This document shows, piece by piece, positions 55,686 through 63,926 of a DNA stretch of 64,000 nt. How positions within the stretch are numbered: the stretch's first letter is position 1; each line of letters begins with the position of its first letter. The DNA comes from Prochlorococcus sp. MIT 1223 (GTDB taxonomy: Bacteria > Cyanobacteriota > Cyanobacteriia > PCC-6307 > Cyanobiaceae). The DNA lies in assembly GCF_034092465.1 (NCBI RefSeq), contig NZ_CP139303.1:186001-250000 (forward strand). Direction: 5' to 3'. The notes below the pieces were generated by a model, which worked only from the letters and a program-made list of their open reading frames with translations, was not told the DNA's origin and made no database searches. The position numbers and the translations under genes were made by a program.

Positions 55686-55895
55686 ATGAATTATAAGCAA
55701 TGCAATTATTGTGCAAGTAAAAATATAAGAGCAGATAGAGCTCTTGGAGGACGTTTTGTTTGTATGGCCTGTGGTAAAATAATTAGTTCAAGATCTGTTA
55801 ATTATAATTTGAGCACAAAATATTCTGGAAATAATCGAATTATAAAATTTGTTTTAATAGCTTTAGTTATTTTTATATTTATCATAGTGATTTAA
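55686..55895 (+). CDS. Small zinc-ribbon membrane protein
   Basis: A 69-residue protein with two CxxC pairs (Cys6 and Cys9 in CNYC; Cys26 and Cys29 in CMAC), forming a zinc ribbon, followed by a basic linker and one C-terminal hydrophobic helix (about 50-69). It looks like a tail-anchored metal-binding protein. The function is unknown. It lies 4 bases after the peroxiredoxin-like gene. Confidence 0.72.
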   Translation: MNYKQCNYCASKNIRADRALGGRFVCMACGKIISSRSVNYNLSTKYSGNNRIIKFVLIALVIFIFIIVI

Positions 55896-55900
55896 TAATT

Positions 55901-56698
55901 TTAATTCGGCATTGATCTCCAGTAACCATTATGTTTAAATAATTTGATATTGGTATCAAATAATTTATTTATTTTATCTGTTGTTAATATACTATTTGAA
56001 TCACCTTGGTCAATAAGCCTACCTTGTTTAAATAACATAATTCTAGTTGTATCTTTTATTATAGTTTCTAAATTATTTGTAACGACAACTAAGGTTATTC
56101 CCTTTTTAATTAATTGTTCAACAATATTAAATAGTCTCAGAACTTCTTTAATATCTAGATTTATTGTAGGTTCGTCTAAAATAAGTATTTTAGGTTTATT
56201 GACAACTGCTCTAGCAAGCAAAACTACTCTTTTTTGTCCATCAGATAAATTACTATAATTAGCTGATATAAATTCCTCAGTAAACTCAAATATGTCTGAT
56301 ATATGCTTAATAGCTTTCTCCACGTTTTTGTTTCTATAATGATTTATATTAAATCCAATCGTCCCATAAAGAGCGGAGCATATAACTTCTTCTACTGACA
56401 TATTGCGATTTATTCTTTTATCTAGTTCTATATTTAAGAAACTAATCTTGCTTCTTAACTCCCATATATTTATATTCTTTTTGCCAAATATTTCTATGGT
56501 CGAATAATCATTGAATACTGGATATATCTCTCGACTGATTAACTTTATAAATGTTGATTTCCCAGATCCATTAGGACCTAATATCGTAATAACTTCTTCT
56601 TCTTTGAGTTCAATATTTATTTTTGAAAGAATAAGTTTATTATCTTTTACTACGTCTATATTCTTTAGTTTTAGCCAAGTATTATTTGTTACTAGCAT
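55901..56698 (-). CDS. ABC transporter ATP-binding protein, orphan
   Basis: A 265-residue ATPase: Walker A GPNGSGKST, signature NLSDGQKRVVLLARAV (with SDGQK in place of SGGQ), Walker B ILILDEPT and VVTNNLETI where the switch His (normally VTHD) is replaced by Asn. The pattern resembles the ModF/YlmA-type stand-alone ATPases. No permease lies nearby. It is read with the Rieske oxygenase gene, 28 bases downstream of that gene's stop, so the pair may act together, or the ATPase may energise an unlinked permease. Confidence 0.82.
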   Translation of the reverse strand: MLVTNNTWLKLKNIDVVKDNKLILSKINIELKEEEVITILGPNGSGKSTFIKLISREIYPVFNDYSTIEIFGKKNINIWELRSKISFLNIELDKRINRNMSVEEVICSALYGTIGFNINHYRNKNVEKAIKHISDIFEFTEEFISANYSNLSDGQKRVVLLARAVVNKPKILILDEPTINLDIKEVLRLFNIVEQLIKKGITLVVVTNNLETIIKDTTRIMLFKQGRLIDQGDSNSILTTDKINKLFDTNIKLFKHNGYWRSMPN

Positions 56699-56726
56699 TT
56701 TATGCCCTCTGGGGATGGCTTTTTAT

Positions 56727-58085
56727 TTAAATTAGCAGGATTATAAAACCAATAGGAATTAAGGCTCTAATCAGTGTATTCATTCTTATGGATCTCATAT
56801 TTTTTATGGCTAATGATGGATTCTCTGGTGGATACAGCATCCCCATATCTTCATGTATTGAGTTTGTATTTTTAGTTGTTGGGTGAAGTTCCCATGGCTT
56901 ATCTCTTATAAATGCATTTTGCAACCAGTCCCAGTAATATTGAACCATTTTATCTTCTCCTAATAACTTAACGTTATCTTTTTCTATATAACCCATTTGA
57001 TGATTGAAGGTTTGTGTTCTTAATATTAGATAATCCTCTTTAAATACTTGGTAAAATAATTTATGTTGTAATTGTCTAAACATAATAATTCTATTCAATA
57101 ATTTATTCTTTAAGAATTTCCTATAATGTCTAACAATTACCCTCGCTCTATTTTGTGCTAGTGGAATATGGTCTAGCACTTGAACATATCTGGAGGTTTC
57201 AGGCGCACCTTTATAAATCATTACCCTTCCAGGAGGTATGAATTTAATTGTTATAAACTCCCCTTTATCTTTATCTTTATGATTGTATTTACTTTGTATC
57301 TGGTATTTATCTCTAATTATTTCTTGATCAAAACTAGTTATAACATTTTTACTTACGTCTTTATCAGGTATTGTCTCTCCATGTACCCAGAATATGTGAA
57401 GTATATCTAGATGGTTTTCAATTATTCTTACCCAGTCCGCTTTAAAATCTACAGTGACTTCTTCATGTTCATATTCAGAAATATTAAAACCATACGTATC
57501 AGGTATAGTTTGTTCAAGCTTTGATTCTATATTGAATTCGTTTATATCTGTTTTAGCTTTACCAGTATAATATATATATATATAACCATCCCTTTCTATA
57601 CATGGATATTGATATAGATGAATCTTCTTTGCATAGTTATCGTAGTTTGTATCTACAATATGATTACAAGTGATTCTATCAATATTGGTGCAATTACCTT
57701 TAGAGGAAAATCTAGCTCCATGATACGGGCAAACAAGCTCACCATCCTTTATTTCGCCTCCAATGAAAGATGAACCTCTATGTGGACATAGATCTTTAAT
57801 ACATTTTATATTTGAATCATTATCTCTATATATAATCAATGGTTCATTAAACATAGAAAAAGAATATAATTTATTTTCATTCAGTGAATAACTGCTTAAA
57901 ACTGAATACCACCCAAGTAGTGATCCTTCCAGTTGGTTAGAAGGACGAGGTGATGCCTCTTTTTTAACCTTGACTTCGTTATTTTTTTTCAGTTCCGTAT
58001 TTAAAGTAGCTTTATTAGCAAACTTAAGCTCTTTTATTTTTTTTAAGCCTTCATTGCTCATAGAAAAAGCTTGCTTTAGGAGCAA
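56727..58085 (-). CDS. Rieske non-heme iron oxygenase, PaO/CAO type
   Basis: A 452-residue oxygenase. The Rieske [2Fe-2S] ligands are Cys100 and His102 (CPHRGSS) and Cys119 and His122 (CPYHGARFS). The mononuclear iron site is E223-x3-D227-x2-H230-x4-H235 (ENHLDILHIFWVH). A C-terminal helix (about 434-452) anchors it to the membrane. The family includes pheophorbide a oxygenase, Tic55, PTC52 and chlorophyllide a oxygenase. In Prochlorococcus the chlorophyll b-forming oxygenase belongs to this group, so that is one possibility; another is a chlorophyll-degradation or unrelated ring oxygenase. The N-terminal ~50 residues are a basic linker. Probably transcribed ahead of the orphan ATPase. Confidence 0.88.
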   Translation of the reverse strand: MLLKQAFSMSNEGLKKIKELKFANKATLNTELKKNNEVKVKKEASPRPSNQLEGSLLGWYSVLSSYSLNENKLYSFSMFNEPLIIYRDNDSNIKCIKDLCPHRGSSFIGGEIKDGELVCPYHGARFSSKGNCTNIDRITCNHIVDTNYDNYAKKIHLYQYPCIERDGYIYIYYTGKAKTDINEFNIESKLEQTIPDTYGFNISEYEHEEVTVDFKADWVRIIENHLDILHIFWVHGETIPDKDVSKNVITSFDQEIIRDKYQIQSKYNHKDKDKGEFITIKFIPPGRVMIYKGAPETSRYVQVLDHIPLAQNRARVIVRHYRKFLKNKLLNRIIMFRQLQHKLFYQVFKEDYLILRTQTFNHQMGYIEKDNVKLLGEDKMVQYYWDWLQNAFIRDKPWELHPTTKNTNSIHEDMGMLYPPENPSLAIKNMRSIRMNTLIRALIPIGFIILLI

Positions 58086-58284
58086 AGTGTTTTAGATTTG
58101 TCAGTCATTCAAACCAACTGGGTATAAATCATAATATTTCCTTCTCCTATAGCTATCTAGCATTACCTGGTTTTTTTATACAAGCCCTTTTATCACAACG
58201 TTACCAATGGTATTACAATATGTATTGAACTTGAAGTAATTATATTAAATAGGGGTGACACGGTGTAGAGAATTATTCTTCAAA

Positions 58285-58464
58285 TTAATGCCTTTCTTTG
58301 CTTTTTACGTAGTTAGTAGCCTCGTCAATATCATTGCAGAATTTACAGGAGCCCATATAGCACCCAAGGTATCTAAGAAAATCACGTTTACCCCCAGATA
58401 AGCTGTACTTATGAATTGTTCCACCTTGTGGCGTAGAAAGAATCAGTTCAGGTAATGGGCTCAT
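58285..58464 (-). CDS. Small cysteine-motif protein (59 residues)
   Basis: An ATG-started frame of 59 codons, below the usual length cut-offs. The protein begins MSPLPELILSTPQGGTIHKY and contains GGKRDFLRYLGCYMGSCKFC, with three cysteines in a C-x4-C-x2-C arrangement, and a final EATNYVKSK. The pattern suggests a real small metal-binding protein. The function is unknown. It sits alone between the Rieske gene and the MaoC operon in a strongly AT-rich stretch. Confidence 0.62.
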   Translation of the reverse strand: MSPLPELILSTPQGGTIHKYSLSGGKRDFLRYLGCYMGSCKFCNDIDEATNYVKSKERH

Positions 58465-58922
58465 TTGGTTTCTTATTTTTCTTTAAAATGCATCTTGGGT
58501 TACATGAAGGCAATAGGTAGAATTACTATTTGCTCTATTGCTTTTATTCAATTTTGTTTTTATTCCTTAAGGACATAATTTTCATATGATTTTTAGCTGA
58601 CGCTGAAGCTGCTTATCATGTTGAAAAATTGTAGGTATCTGCTCGTTGTGAATAGATGAACAAAGGTTAAGCAAATTCATTCTTTAGTGAAAGAAAATGA
58701 TTGTTTTTTATTTTGAGTTCGATACTTAGGGCAATTTATTAAATAAAAGTAAATTGTCAAATCTTCCTTCAAAAAAACAAAGTAGTATATAAGTGTATAA
58801 TTTTATTATTGTTTTTCACTTTATGCTTTCATTCTCTAATGTTGTAAGCCCTTCCTGTTTAACTTATACTATGTTTTAGTATATTATTAATTATTATTTT
58901 ACTTTATCTAAAATTACTCTTA
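58465..58922. other. AT-rich gap of 458 bases before the MaoC operon
   Basis: No recognisable gene is seen. It holds a 24-residue hydrophobic frame on the plus strand (58,504-58,578) that could encode a tiny membrane peptide but lacks a clear ribosome site, and a short frame reading ADAEAAYHVEKL (near 58,597) without a start codon that looks like a gene remnant. The MaoC promoter should lie within the last 100 bases. The length is unusual for this compact chromosome. Confidence 0.5.
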
Positions 58923-59342
58923 ATGTTTTATATTAATGACTTTAATGTTGGCCACACACTTAAACACCATATTGAGATAACAGAAGAGCTTCATAATTCA
59001 TTTGGTTTAATGTCCGGAGATAATAGTCCTATTCATAATGATTCTGATTTCTCAAAATCTTCTATTTATAAAAAGCCAATTGGTTATGCCTTTTTAATAA
59101 CAGCTCTTTTATCAAGGATTTATGGCACTGTCTTCCCAGGTGGATCAGAGTTATGTCTTAGCCAGACTTGTAGTTTTAAAAAGGAATATTATGTTGGAGA
59201 TACCCTAGAGTTTGTACTAAAGGTAATTCATAAGAATGACAGTATGAGAATAGCTACAATTGATAATTTAGTTTTGAATCAAGACCAAGAAATTATTTTT
59301 TCTGGTCAAGCCATAATGCAATTAATCCTAGGATGTAAATGA
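58923..59342 (+). CDS. MaoC-like hot-dog dehydratase
   Basis: A 139-residue hot-dog protein related to R-specific enoyl-CoA hydratases. The catalytic motif SGDNSPIHND (Asp33, His38) matches the S/GDxNPxHxD signature of MaoC, followed by the usual KPIGYAFLITALLS helix. Expected activity is hydration or dehydration of a 3-hydroxyacyl thioester, on CoA or ACP; in this cluster the carrier protein may be the substrate. Its stop overlaps the next start by 4 bases (ATGA). Confidence 0.85.
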   Translation: MFYINDFNVGHTLKHHIEITEELHNSFGLMSGDNSPIHNDSDFSKSSIYKKPIGYAFLITALLSRIYGTVFPGGSELCLSQTCSFKKEYYVGDTLEFVLKVIHKNDSMRIATIDNLVLNQDQEIIFSGQAIMQLILGCK

Positions 59343-60151
59343 AAATTTTTCTTGATGATGATGATAAATATATTGATATCGATTCGTTCGTGTCATCTCT
59401 TCAGCGCTATATAAATCCAGGGGATTTTATATATGTAGAGATGGATCTTATGAGTTTTGGCAGACTATATAATCCTGAAATCTCTAGAGATGAGTTTTTG
59501 GAGGCATTTTTTCAAATATTCTATGAATTAATTGGTCCGAAAGGTCATATGAGCTTTCCTTCTTTTTCTTATAGCTGGGGTTGTGATAAAGATTCTAAGA
59601 TTTTTGATAAGCTAAGTACCCCTGGGAAGGTTGGTGTTTTCCCAGAGTTTATAAGAAACAGATTAAACTCTTTTCGTACCAATGATCCAATGTTTTCTGT
59701 TGTTGTTCATGGACCAAAGGCTGAAGAAATTAGTTGTATAACTCCCTCATCATTTGGTCAAGGCTCGTTCTTTCATAAATTACATGGTTTCAACGCTAAG
59801 TTAATAAGTTTTGGACTTAATCAATATGATCCTACCTTTGTGCATTACGCAGAACAGTTTTTTGATGAGAATATACGTAAGATTAATTATCGTAAATCTA
59901 TTAATTTTTCTGGAATCCTTATAGAGAATAATATTTCTAAAGAAGCTGAGCATGAAGCCTTTATGAGGGATCTAAATTCAGGACTAATGTTTAACGATAA
60001 AAATCTTAAAAGAGATCTTATGAGCAAAAATAAGTTAAATTCTTTAAAGATAGGTGTAGGTGATATATATATTTCAGATAGCAAGGATGTTTTTGATACT
60101 TGCATAGAAGGAATGACTATGGAACCTTATTATTTATGTAAATCAATTTAA
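59339..60151 (+). CDS. AAC(3)-family acyltransferase
   Basis: A 270-residue protein of the aminoglycoside N3-acetyltransferase fold. Family motifs: VEMDLMSFGRLYN near the start, then RTNDPMFSVVVHG (the usual R-x-x-HP is RTNDP here), SSFGQGSFFHKLHGFNAKLI and the catalytic pair His169 and Glu172 in TFVHYAEQ. These enzymes transfer an acyl group to an amino group; many are in polysaccharide or natural-product clusters and not resistance genes. Here the likely donor is the carrier protein two genes on. Strong coupling to MaoC and the adenylation gene. Confidence 0.85.
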   Translation: MKIFLDDDDKYIDIDSFVSSLQRYINPGDFIYVEMDLMSFGRLYNPEISRDEFLEAFFQIFYELIGPKGHMSFPSFSYSWGCDKDSKIFDKLSTPGKVGVFPEFIRNRLNSFRTNDPMFSVVVHGPKAEEISCITPSSFGQGSFFHKLHGFNAKLISFGLNQYDPTFVHYAEQFFDENIRKINYRKSINFSGILIENNISKEAEHEAFMRDLNSGLMFNDKNLKRDLMSKNKLNSLKIGVGDIYISDSKDVFDTCIEGMTMEPYYLCKSI

Positions 60152-60153
60152 AA

Positions 60154-61689
60154 ATGTGGAACTATAACCTTGCTAGTCGGTTTGAATCTGTCGTTAGCGA
60201 TTACTCTAAAAACAAAGCTATTGTTATTGATAGTATAGACTATACATATGAAGAATTAGATTTACTTAGTAATAAAATAGCAGGATATTTAACTTCTTTG
60301 GGAATCTCAAGAGGTAATGTAATTTGCCTTGGTGGAGAGAAGTCATTTAATTTATACTCTATTGTTATTGCTTGCTGGAAGACAGGCACTACCTATTTCT
60401 TTGTTGATACAGATTCTCCAATATCAAGAATTAAATTAATGATAGATAGGTGTAATCCAACCTTAATGATGGGTAATGATAACTTTATTAATTTGGTCAA
60501 AAATCATTATAAGGAAATAAGGTGCTTGTCTATAAAGAAAAATTATGACGAAATAATCAAATTCTCCAATAATTTTAAGGTGAAGAATATCCCTGGAGAT
60601 ACTATCTCTTATATTATGTTTACTTCTGGTTCGACAGGAGAACCTAATGGAGTAGCCGTCGCTCATAGTAGTATATTGCTTTTTTCAGATTGGGCTAAGA
60701 ATGAATATTTAATATCTTCAAAAGATATTATCTCTGGTCTTAATCAACTATTTTTTGATAACTCAGTTTTTGACATTTATGTGGCACTACTTAATGGAGC
60801 AACGCTAATCCCCGTTAAAAAGTCTTTATTAAATAATCCAAATAAGGTGGTAAAGTTACTAAATGATAGTCGAATAACGATTTGGTTTTCAGTCCCATCA
60901 TTGATTGTCTTCTATCTTAAATTTGGCTCTATAAAAAAAGACTCCCTTAAGAACCTCAGGTATATTATATTTGGAGGAGAAGGCTTTCCAAAGAGTAAAC
61001 TATTAGAATTATTTAATATTATTGGTGACAGAGTAATTCTAAGTAATGTTTATGGACCTACAGAAGCAACATGTATCTGTTCAAGCTATTCAATAAATTC
61101 AAGTGATTTCGATGATATTGAAATGAATAGGTTGGCTCCTATTGGCACCATAAACTCAAATTTTCGTTATAATATATTAGATAAGGATAAAAATCAGGTA
61201 CAGGTAGGTCAGGTTGGAGAACTTGTATTATCAGGCCCCCACCTTAGTAAGGGATACTTCAATAATACTTCTAAAACAAATCAACGATTTATACAGAATC
61301 CAAATAATAAAAATTATATAGAAATCATGTATTTTACAGGTGATTTAGTTAAATTAGATTCTAAGAATAAATTAATGTATTTTTGTGGAAGAATAGACAA
61401 TCAAATTAAGTTTATGGGATACCGAATAGAATTAGGAGAAATTGAATCTTGTTTAAATAAAGAGGAAAATATAAATGAGTGTTGCGTTCTTTTTGGAAGA
61501 AAGAATAACTTAGAGCAAATTACTAGTTTTATATCTACTGATCTTTCCAGAAATGATGTGCTTCAAATACTTTTAGCTCAGCTTCCAACTTATATGATAC
61601 CTAGAGATATCTTAACTTTCAAAAATCTGCCGAAAAATCAAAATGGTAAAATTGATAGAATTAAACTAGCAGAAGATTATTATGACTAA
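60154..61689 (+). CDS. Stand-alone amino-acid adenylation enzyme (DltA/NRPS-type)
   Basis: A 511-residue adenylation protein. Core motifs: A3 TSGSTGEPNG (157-166), A4 FDNSVFDIY with Asp202 (the residue that pairs with the alpha-amino group in NRPS A domains), A5 NVYGPTEAT (298-306), A7 YFTGDL, A8 GRIDNQIKFMGYRIELGEIE and A10 PKNQNGKIDR with the catalytic Lys499. The size and presence next to a separate carrier protein recall DltA/DltC. Hand alignment with GrsA gives a pocket of D, N, F, F, I, G, V, C, I, K, with no assigned substrate. It follows AAC(3) by 2 bases. Confidence 0.9.
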   Translation: MWNYNLASRFESVVSDYSKNKAIVIDSIDYTYEELDLLSNKIAGYLTSLGISRGNVICLGGEKSFNLYSIVIACWKTGTTYFFVDTDSPISRIKLMIDRCNPTLMMGNDNFINLVKNHYKEIRCLSIKKNYDEIIKFSNNFKVKNIPGDTISYIMFTSGSTGEPNGVAVAHSSILLFSDWAKNEYLISSKDIISGLNQLFFDNSVFDIYVALLNGATLIPVKKSLLNNPNKVVKLLNDSRITIWFSVPSLIVFYLKFGSIKKDSLKNLRYIIFGGEGFPKSKLLELFNIIGDRVILSNVYGPTEATCICSSYSINSSDFDDIEMNRLAPIGTINSNFRYNILDKDKNQVQVGQVGELVLSGPHLSKGYFNNTSKTNQRFIQNPNNKNYIEIMYFTGDLVKLDSKNKLMYFCGRIDNQIKFMGYRIELGEIESCLNKEENINECCVLFGRKNNLEQITSFISTDLSRNDVLQILLAQLPTYMIPRDILTFKNLPKNQNGKIDRIKLAEDYYD

Positions 61690-61915
61690 AGGCGAAATAA
61701 ACGAAATCATTTGTTCGGTAGCTAGAATAGAAAAAATTGAGAATGATCAACCATTAATTTCTTCTAGTATACTTGATTCTTTCTCTATATTAATTTTGAT
61801 ATCCAAGTTGGAATTAAAATTTAATATCACAATAGCCTTAGAAGATATAGATATTAGCAATATAGATACAGTAGATAAAATATACGATTTATTAACCTCT
61901 ATGAATACTGTATAA
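61682..61915 (+). CDS. Acyl (peptidyl) carrier protein
   Basis: A 77-residue carrier protein. The phosphopantetheine attachment serine is Ser33 in ISSSILDSFSILILI, matching the D-S-L/F motif. Helix 3 follows with the EDIDISNIDTVDKI region typical of ACPs. Its start overlaps the adenylation gene by 8 bases, so the pair should be made together as DltA and DltC are. It presumably receives the adenylated substrate as a thioester. A 4'-phosphopantetheinyl transferase is not in the window. Confidence 0.88.
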   Translation: MTKGEINEIICSVARIEKIENDQPLISSSILDSFSILILISKLELKFNITIALEDIDISNIDTVDKIYDLLTSMNTV

Positions 61916-61944
61916 TTATTTCACAATCTTTAAATATTAAAACT

Positions 61945-62523
61945 TTGAATTCAAAAGAATGGGAGGACAGTTATTCAAGTAACTCGTTTTCAAATAAGAA
62001 TGAATATCCTTCTGAAGAAATTGTTTCATTTATTATGAGGAGATTTTCAGATGTAAAGGATTTTTCGAATATAGAATGTTTAGACTTGGGATGTGGTTGG
62101 GGCAATAATCTTAGGTTTCTGAAAGACAAAGGATTTTCTTATTCAGGTGTTGATTTTTCAAAAACGGCAATTAATCACTGCAAGCTAAATCATAAGAATG
62201 TATATTGCAATTCAGTTGAGGATATGCCGTTCCCTAATGAATCTTTTGATGTTGCGTTTGATCGTATGTGTATACAGCATAATGAATTAAGTAAAATACC
62301 AAAAATTTTTAGTGAGGTCCACAGAGTATTAAAAAGTTCTGGGGTCTTTTTTTCTATTTTAGTAGAGAAAGCAAATTATAACTATACTACAAGTTACTTA
62401 AGTCGAGATCAAATAGAAGAAATAAGCTCCATTTTTTCCTCTATTAATCTAGATTATATAGAGAGATCTTATGAAGGAGGGCATCATATTGTTAGGGCGA
62501 ATATATTAACAGCCATTAAATAA
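61945..62523 (+). CDS. SAM-dependent methyltransferase
   Basis: A 192-residue class I methyltransferase of the Methyltransf_11/25 type. SAM motif I is LDLGCGWGNN (46-55), motif II FSYSGVDFS, the next is VEDMPFPNESFDVAFDRM, then LSEVHRVLKSSG-like FSEVHRVLKSSG. The start is TTG, chosen because WEDSYSSN at the N-terminus is the usual W-x-x-x-Y beginning. Its acceptor is unknown; it could methylate the amino acid or sugar handled by the preceding genes. A gap of 29 bases follows the carrier protein gene. Confidence 0.82.
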   Translation: MNSKEWEDSYSSNSFSNKNEYPSEEIVSFIMRRFSDVKDFSNIECLDLGCGWGNNLRFLKDKGFSYSGVDFSKTAINHCKLNHKNVYCNSVEDMPFPNESFDVAFDRMCIQHNELSKIPKIFSEVHRVLKSSGVFFSILVEKANYNYTTSYLSRDQIEEISSIFSSINLDYIERSYEGGHHIVRANILTAIK

Positions 62524-62790
62524 TAATCTCATTATTTAATTTTAGAAGTAAGAAATCAGTTTGCATAAAATAGACTTTATTTATATAAATATTTATGAGA
62601 GTGATTTTAATGGAATAGTCTTTTTAATTTGGATGTCGGGTTCTGAGTCCTAAATGAATTAGGGACCCAGGTTGCATCGCAAAAATAGATAGGACAATTA
62701 AATAAGAACAAATTCGATCAAGCTATAACTTGAATCATTAGGTTTTTGCTCTTTATATAATTTCCGCGTCTATCTACTAAGGTTCGCATT
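62524..62790. other. 267-base gap between methyltransferase and terminator
   Basis: No coding frame is recognised. A segment near 62,638-62,672 can fold as a hairpin (GGGT with ACCC and TCCTAA with TTAGG), not clearly followed by a T tract. A small RNA is possible but unsupported. Confidence 0.3.
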
Positions 62791-62819
62791 AAAAAAGCCT
62801 GTCATAGACAGGCTTTTTT
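62791..62819 (-). terminator. Bidirectional terminator between methyltransferase region and tRNA-fMet
   Basis: GCCTGTC and GACAGGC form a 7-bp G-C-rich stem extended by six A-T pairs, around an ATA loop. It is symmetric, with A and T runs on both sides, so it can end transcription on both strands, for example the tRNA gene and the preceding operon. Confidence 0.92.
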
Positions 62820-62822
62820 AAT

Positions 62823-62899
<77 letters not shown>

Positions 62900-62942
62900 T
62901 CGATATAACAAGCATACATGTTAGAGAATCAATCTTGTTTTT

Positions 62943-63926
62943 TTAGAGAAAGTTTTCTTGAAATCTCAACTCACCATCAACTTCAATTTGAAATTGTTGA
63001 TTTTGGGGCAAGACAATTTTCTCAACTTCTTCAATTCCTGTTGGAGTTATCCATTCAAGTTGTTTTAGTAAATGCAATGCTACGGCATGTTTAGCCCTTC
63101 TAGAGCCGTCTTCAACCTTGATGGCAAGTCCAATTCCCTCTCCTAGTCTTCCCAGGCATTGAATGCCTTCTGAACCTCCTTTGCTTATCACCTGTAAATG
63201 CGATCTTTTCATTAATTCATCATCAAATCCTCCTTCTCCAGAAATTAAATTGGTGTTCCTCATAATGGCTCTTGTTATTTGCTCAAATTCAGGTTGAGTT
63301 GAACCACACAAATTCGCATAAAGCATAGCCATTTGATTAATTCCTAAGAAGAGTGTTGGTGCTCCACAATTATCATTTGCGCTTATTAATTCATCTGGTG
63401 GAATCAATAACATTTCAGCAACTCTTCTTCTTATTTCTAATTGAATTGGGTGACTTTCATCTAGATAATTATCTTGTGGCCAATCCATTTTTTTGCATGT
63501 AGCAAGAAATGCTGCATGTTTACCTGAACAATTATGTTCAAGTCTGCTTCTCTTTTGAATAGGAATTGGACATTTTAAAGAGGATACTTTTATATCTGCG
63601 TTCCATAGGAGTTTAAAAGCTTCTCTTGCTTGTTCTGGTGTTCCTTTGTGAGATCCACAGGCTATTGCTATTCCTTTTTCACCAGTCTTAAGACTTTCGG
63701 ATGTCCCGCTTGTAATGAATGGAATTACTTGAAAAGGTTTTAATGCAGACCTTATAAATGTTTCGTATTTGAAATCACCCGCGGACATTAATAGCCTTCC
63801 TTTAGAGTCGCATACAGCTGCATGTGCCTTGTGAAATGATTCCTTCATTCCTCCCCTTTTGAGTAAAACTTTAATTGCTGATTTTTTTGAACTAATTTTA
63901 TTTAGTAGATTATTTTTATCCTTCAT
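62943..63926 (-). CDS. Asparaginase II family protein
   Basis: A 327-residue protein of the L-asparaginase II family (the Rhizobium AnsA type, unrelated to E. coli AnsB), thought to hydrolyse asparagine. Characteristic segments are LKRGGMKESFHKAHAAVCDS, SGKHAAFLATCKKM, DNCGAPTLFL and the NCSG motif before it. Whether Prochlorococcus uses it for asparagine or another amide is unknown. It is transcribed toward the tRNA-fMet gene. The 74 bases before the window end hold nothing I recognise. Confidence 0.88.
   Translation of the reverse strand: MKDKNNLLNKISSKKSAIKVLLKRGGMKESFHKAHAAVCDSKGRLLMSAGDFKYETFIRSALKPFQVIPFITSGTSESLKTGEKGIAIACGSHKGTPEQAREAFKLLWNADIKVSSLKCPIPIQKRSRLEHNCSGKHAAFLATCKKMDWPQDNYLDESHPIQLEIRRRVAEMLLIPPDELISANDNCGAPTLFLGINQMAMLYANLCGSTQPEFEQITRAIMRNTNLISGEGGFDDELMKRSHLQVISKGGSEGIQCLGRLGEGIGLAIKVEDGSRRAKHAVALHLLKQLEWITPTGIEEVEKIVLPQNQQFQIEVDGELRFQENFL

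Noticed and set aside
57565-57590. TA dinucleotide run in the Rieske gene
   Set aside because: It encodes an alternating Tyr-Ile stretch in frame in an intact gene; it is a low-complexity segment and not a separate element.
58504-58578. 24-residue hydrophobic frame in the gap before the MaoC operon
   Set aside because: No convincing ribosome site and the length is easily reached by chance in AT-rich sequence.
58590-58640. Short reading stretch ADAEAAYHVEKL that looks like a gene fragment
   Set aside because: It has no start codon and no partner segment, so a remnant gene cannot be shown.
62638-62672. Hairpin-like sequence after the methyltransferase gene
   Set aside because: The stem is interrupted and not followed by a T run; I cannot support an RNA gene or riboswitch.
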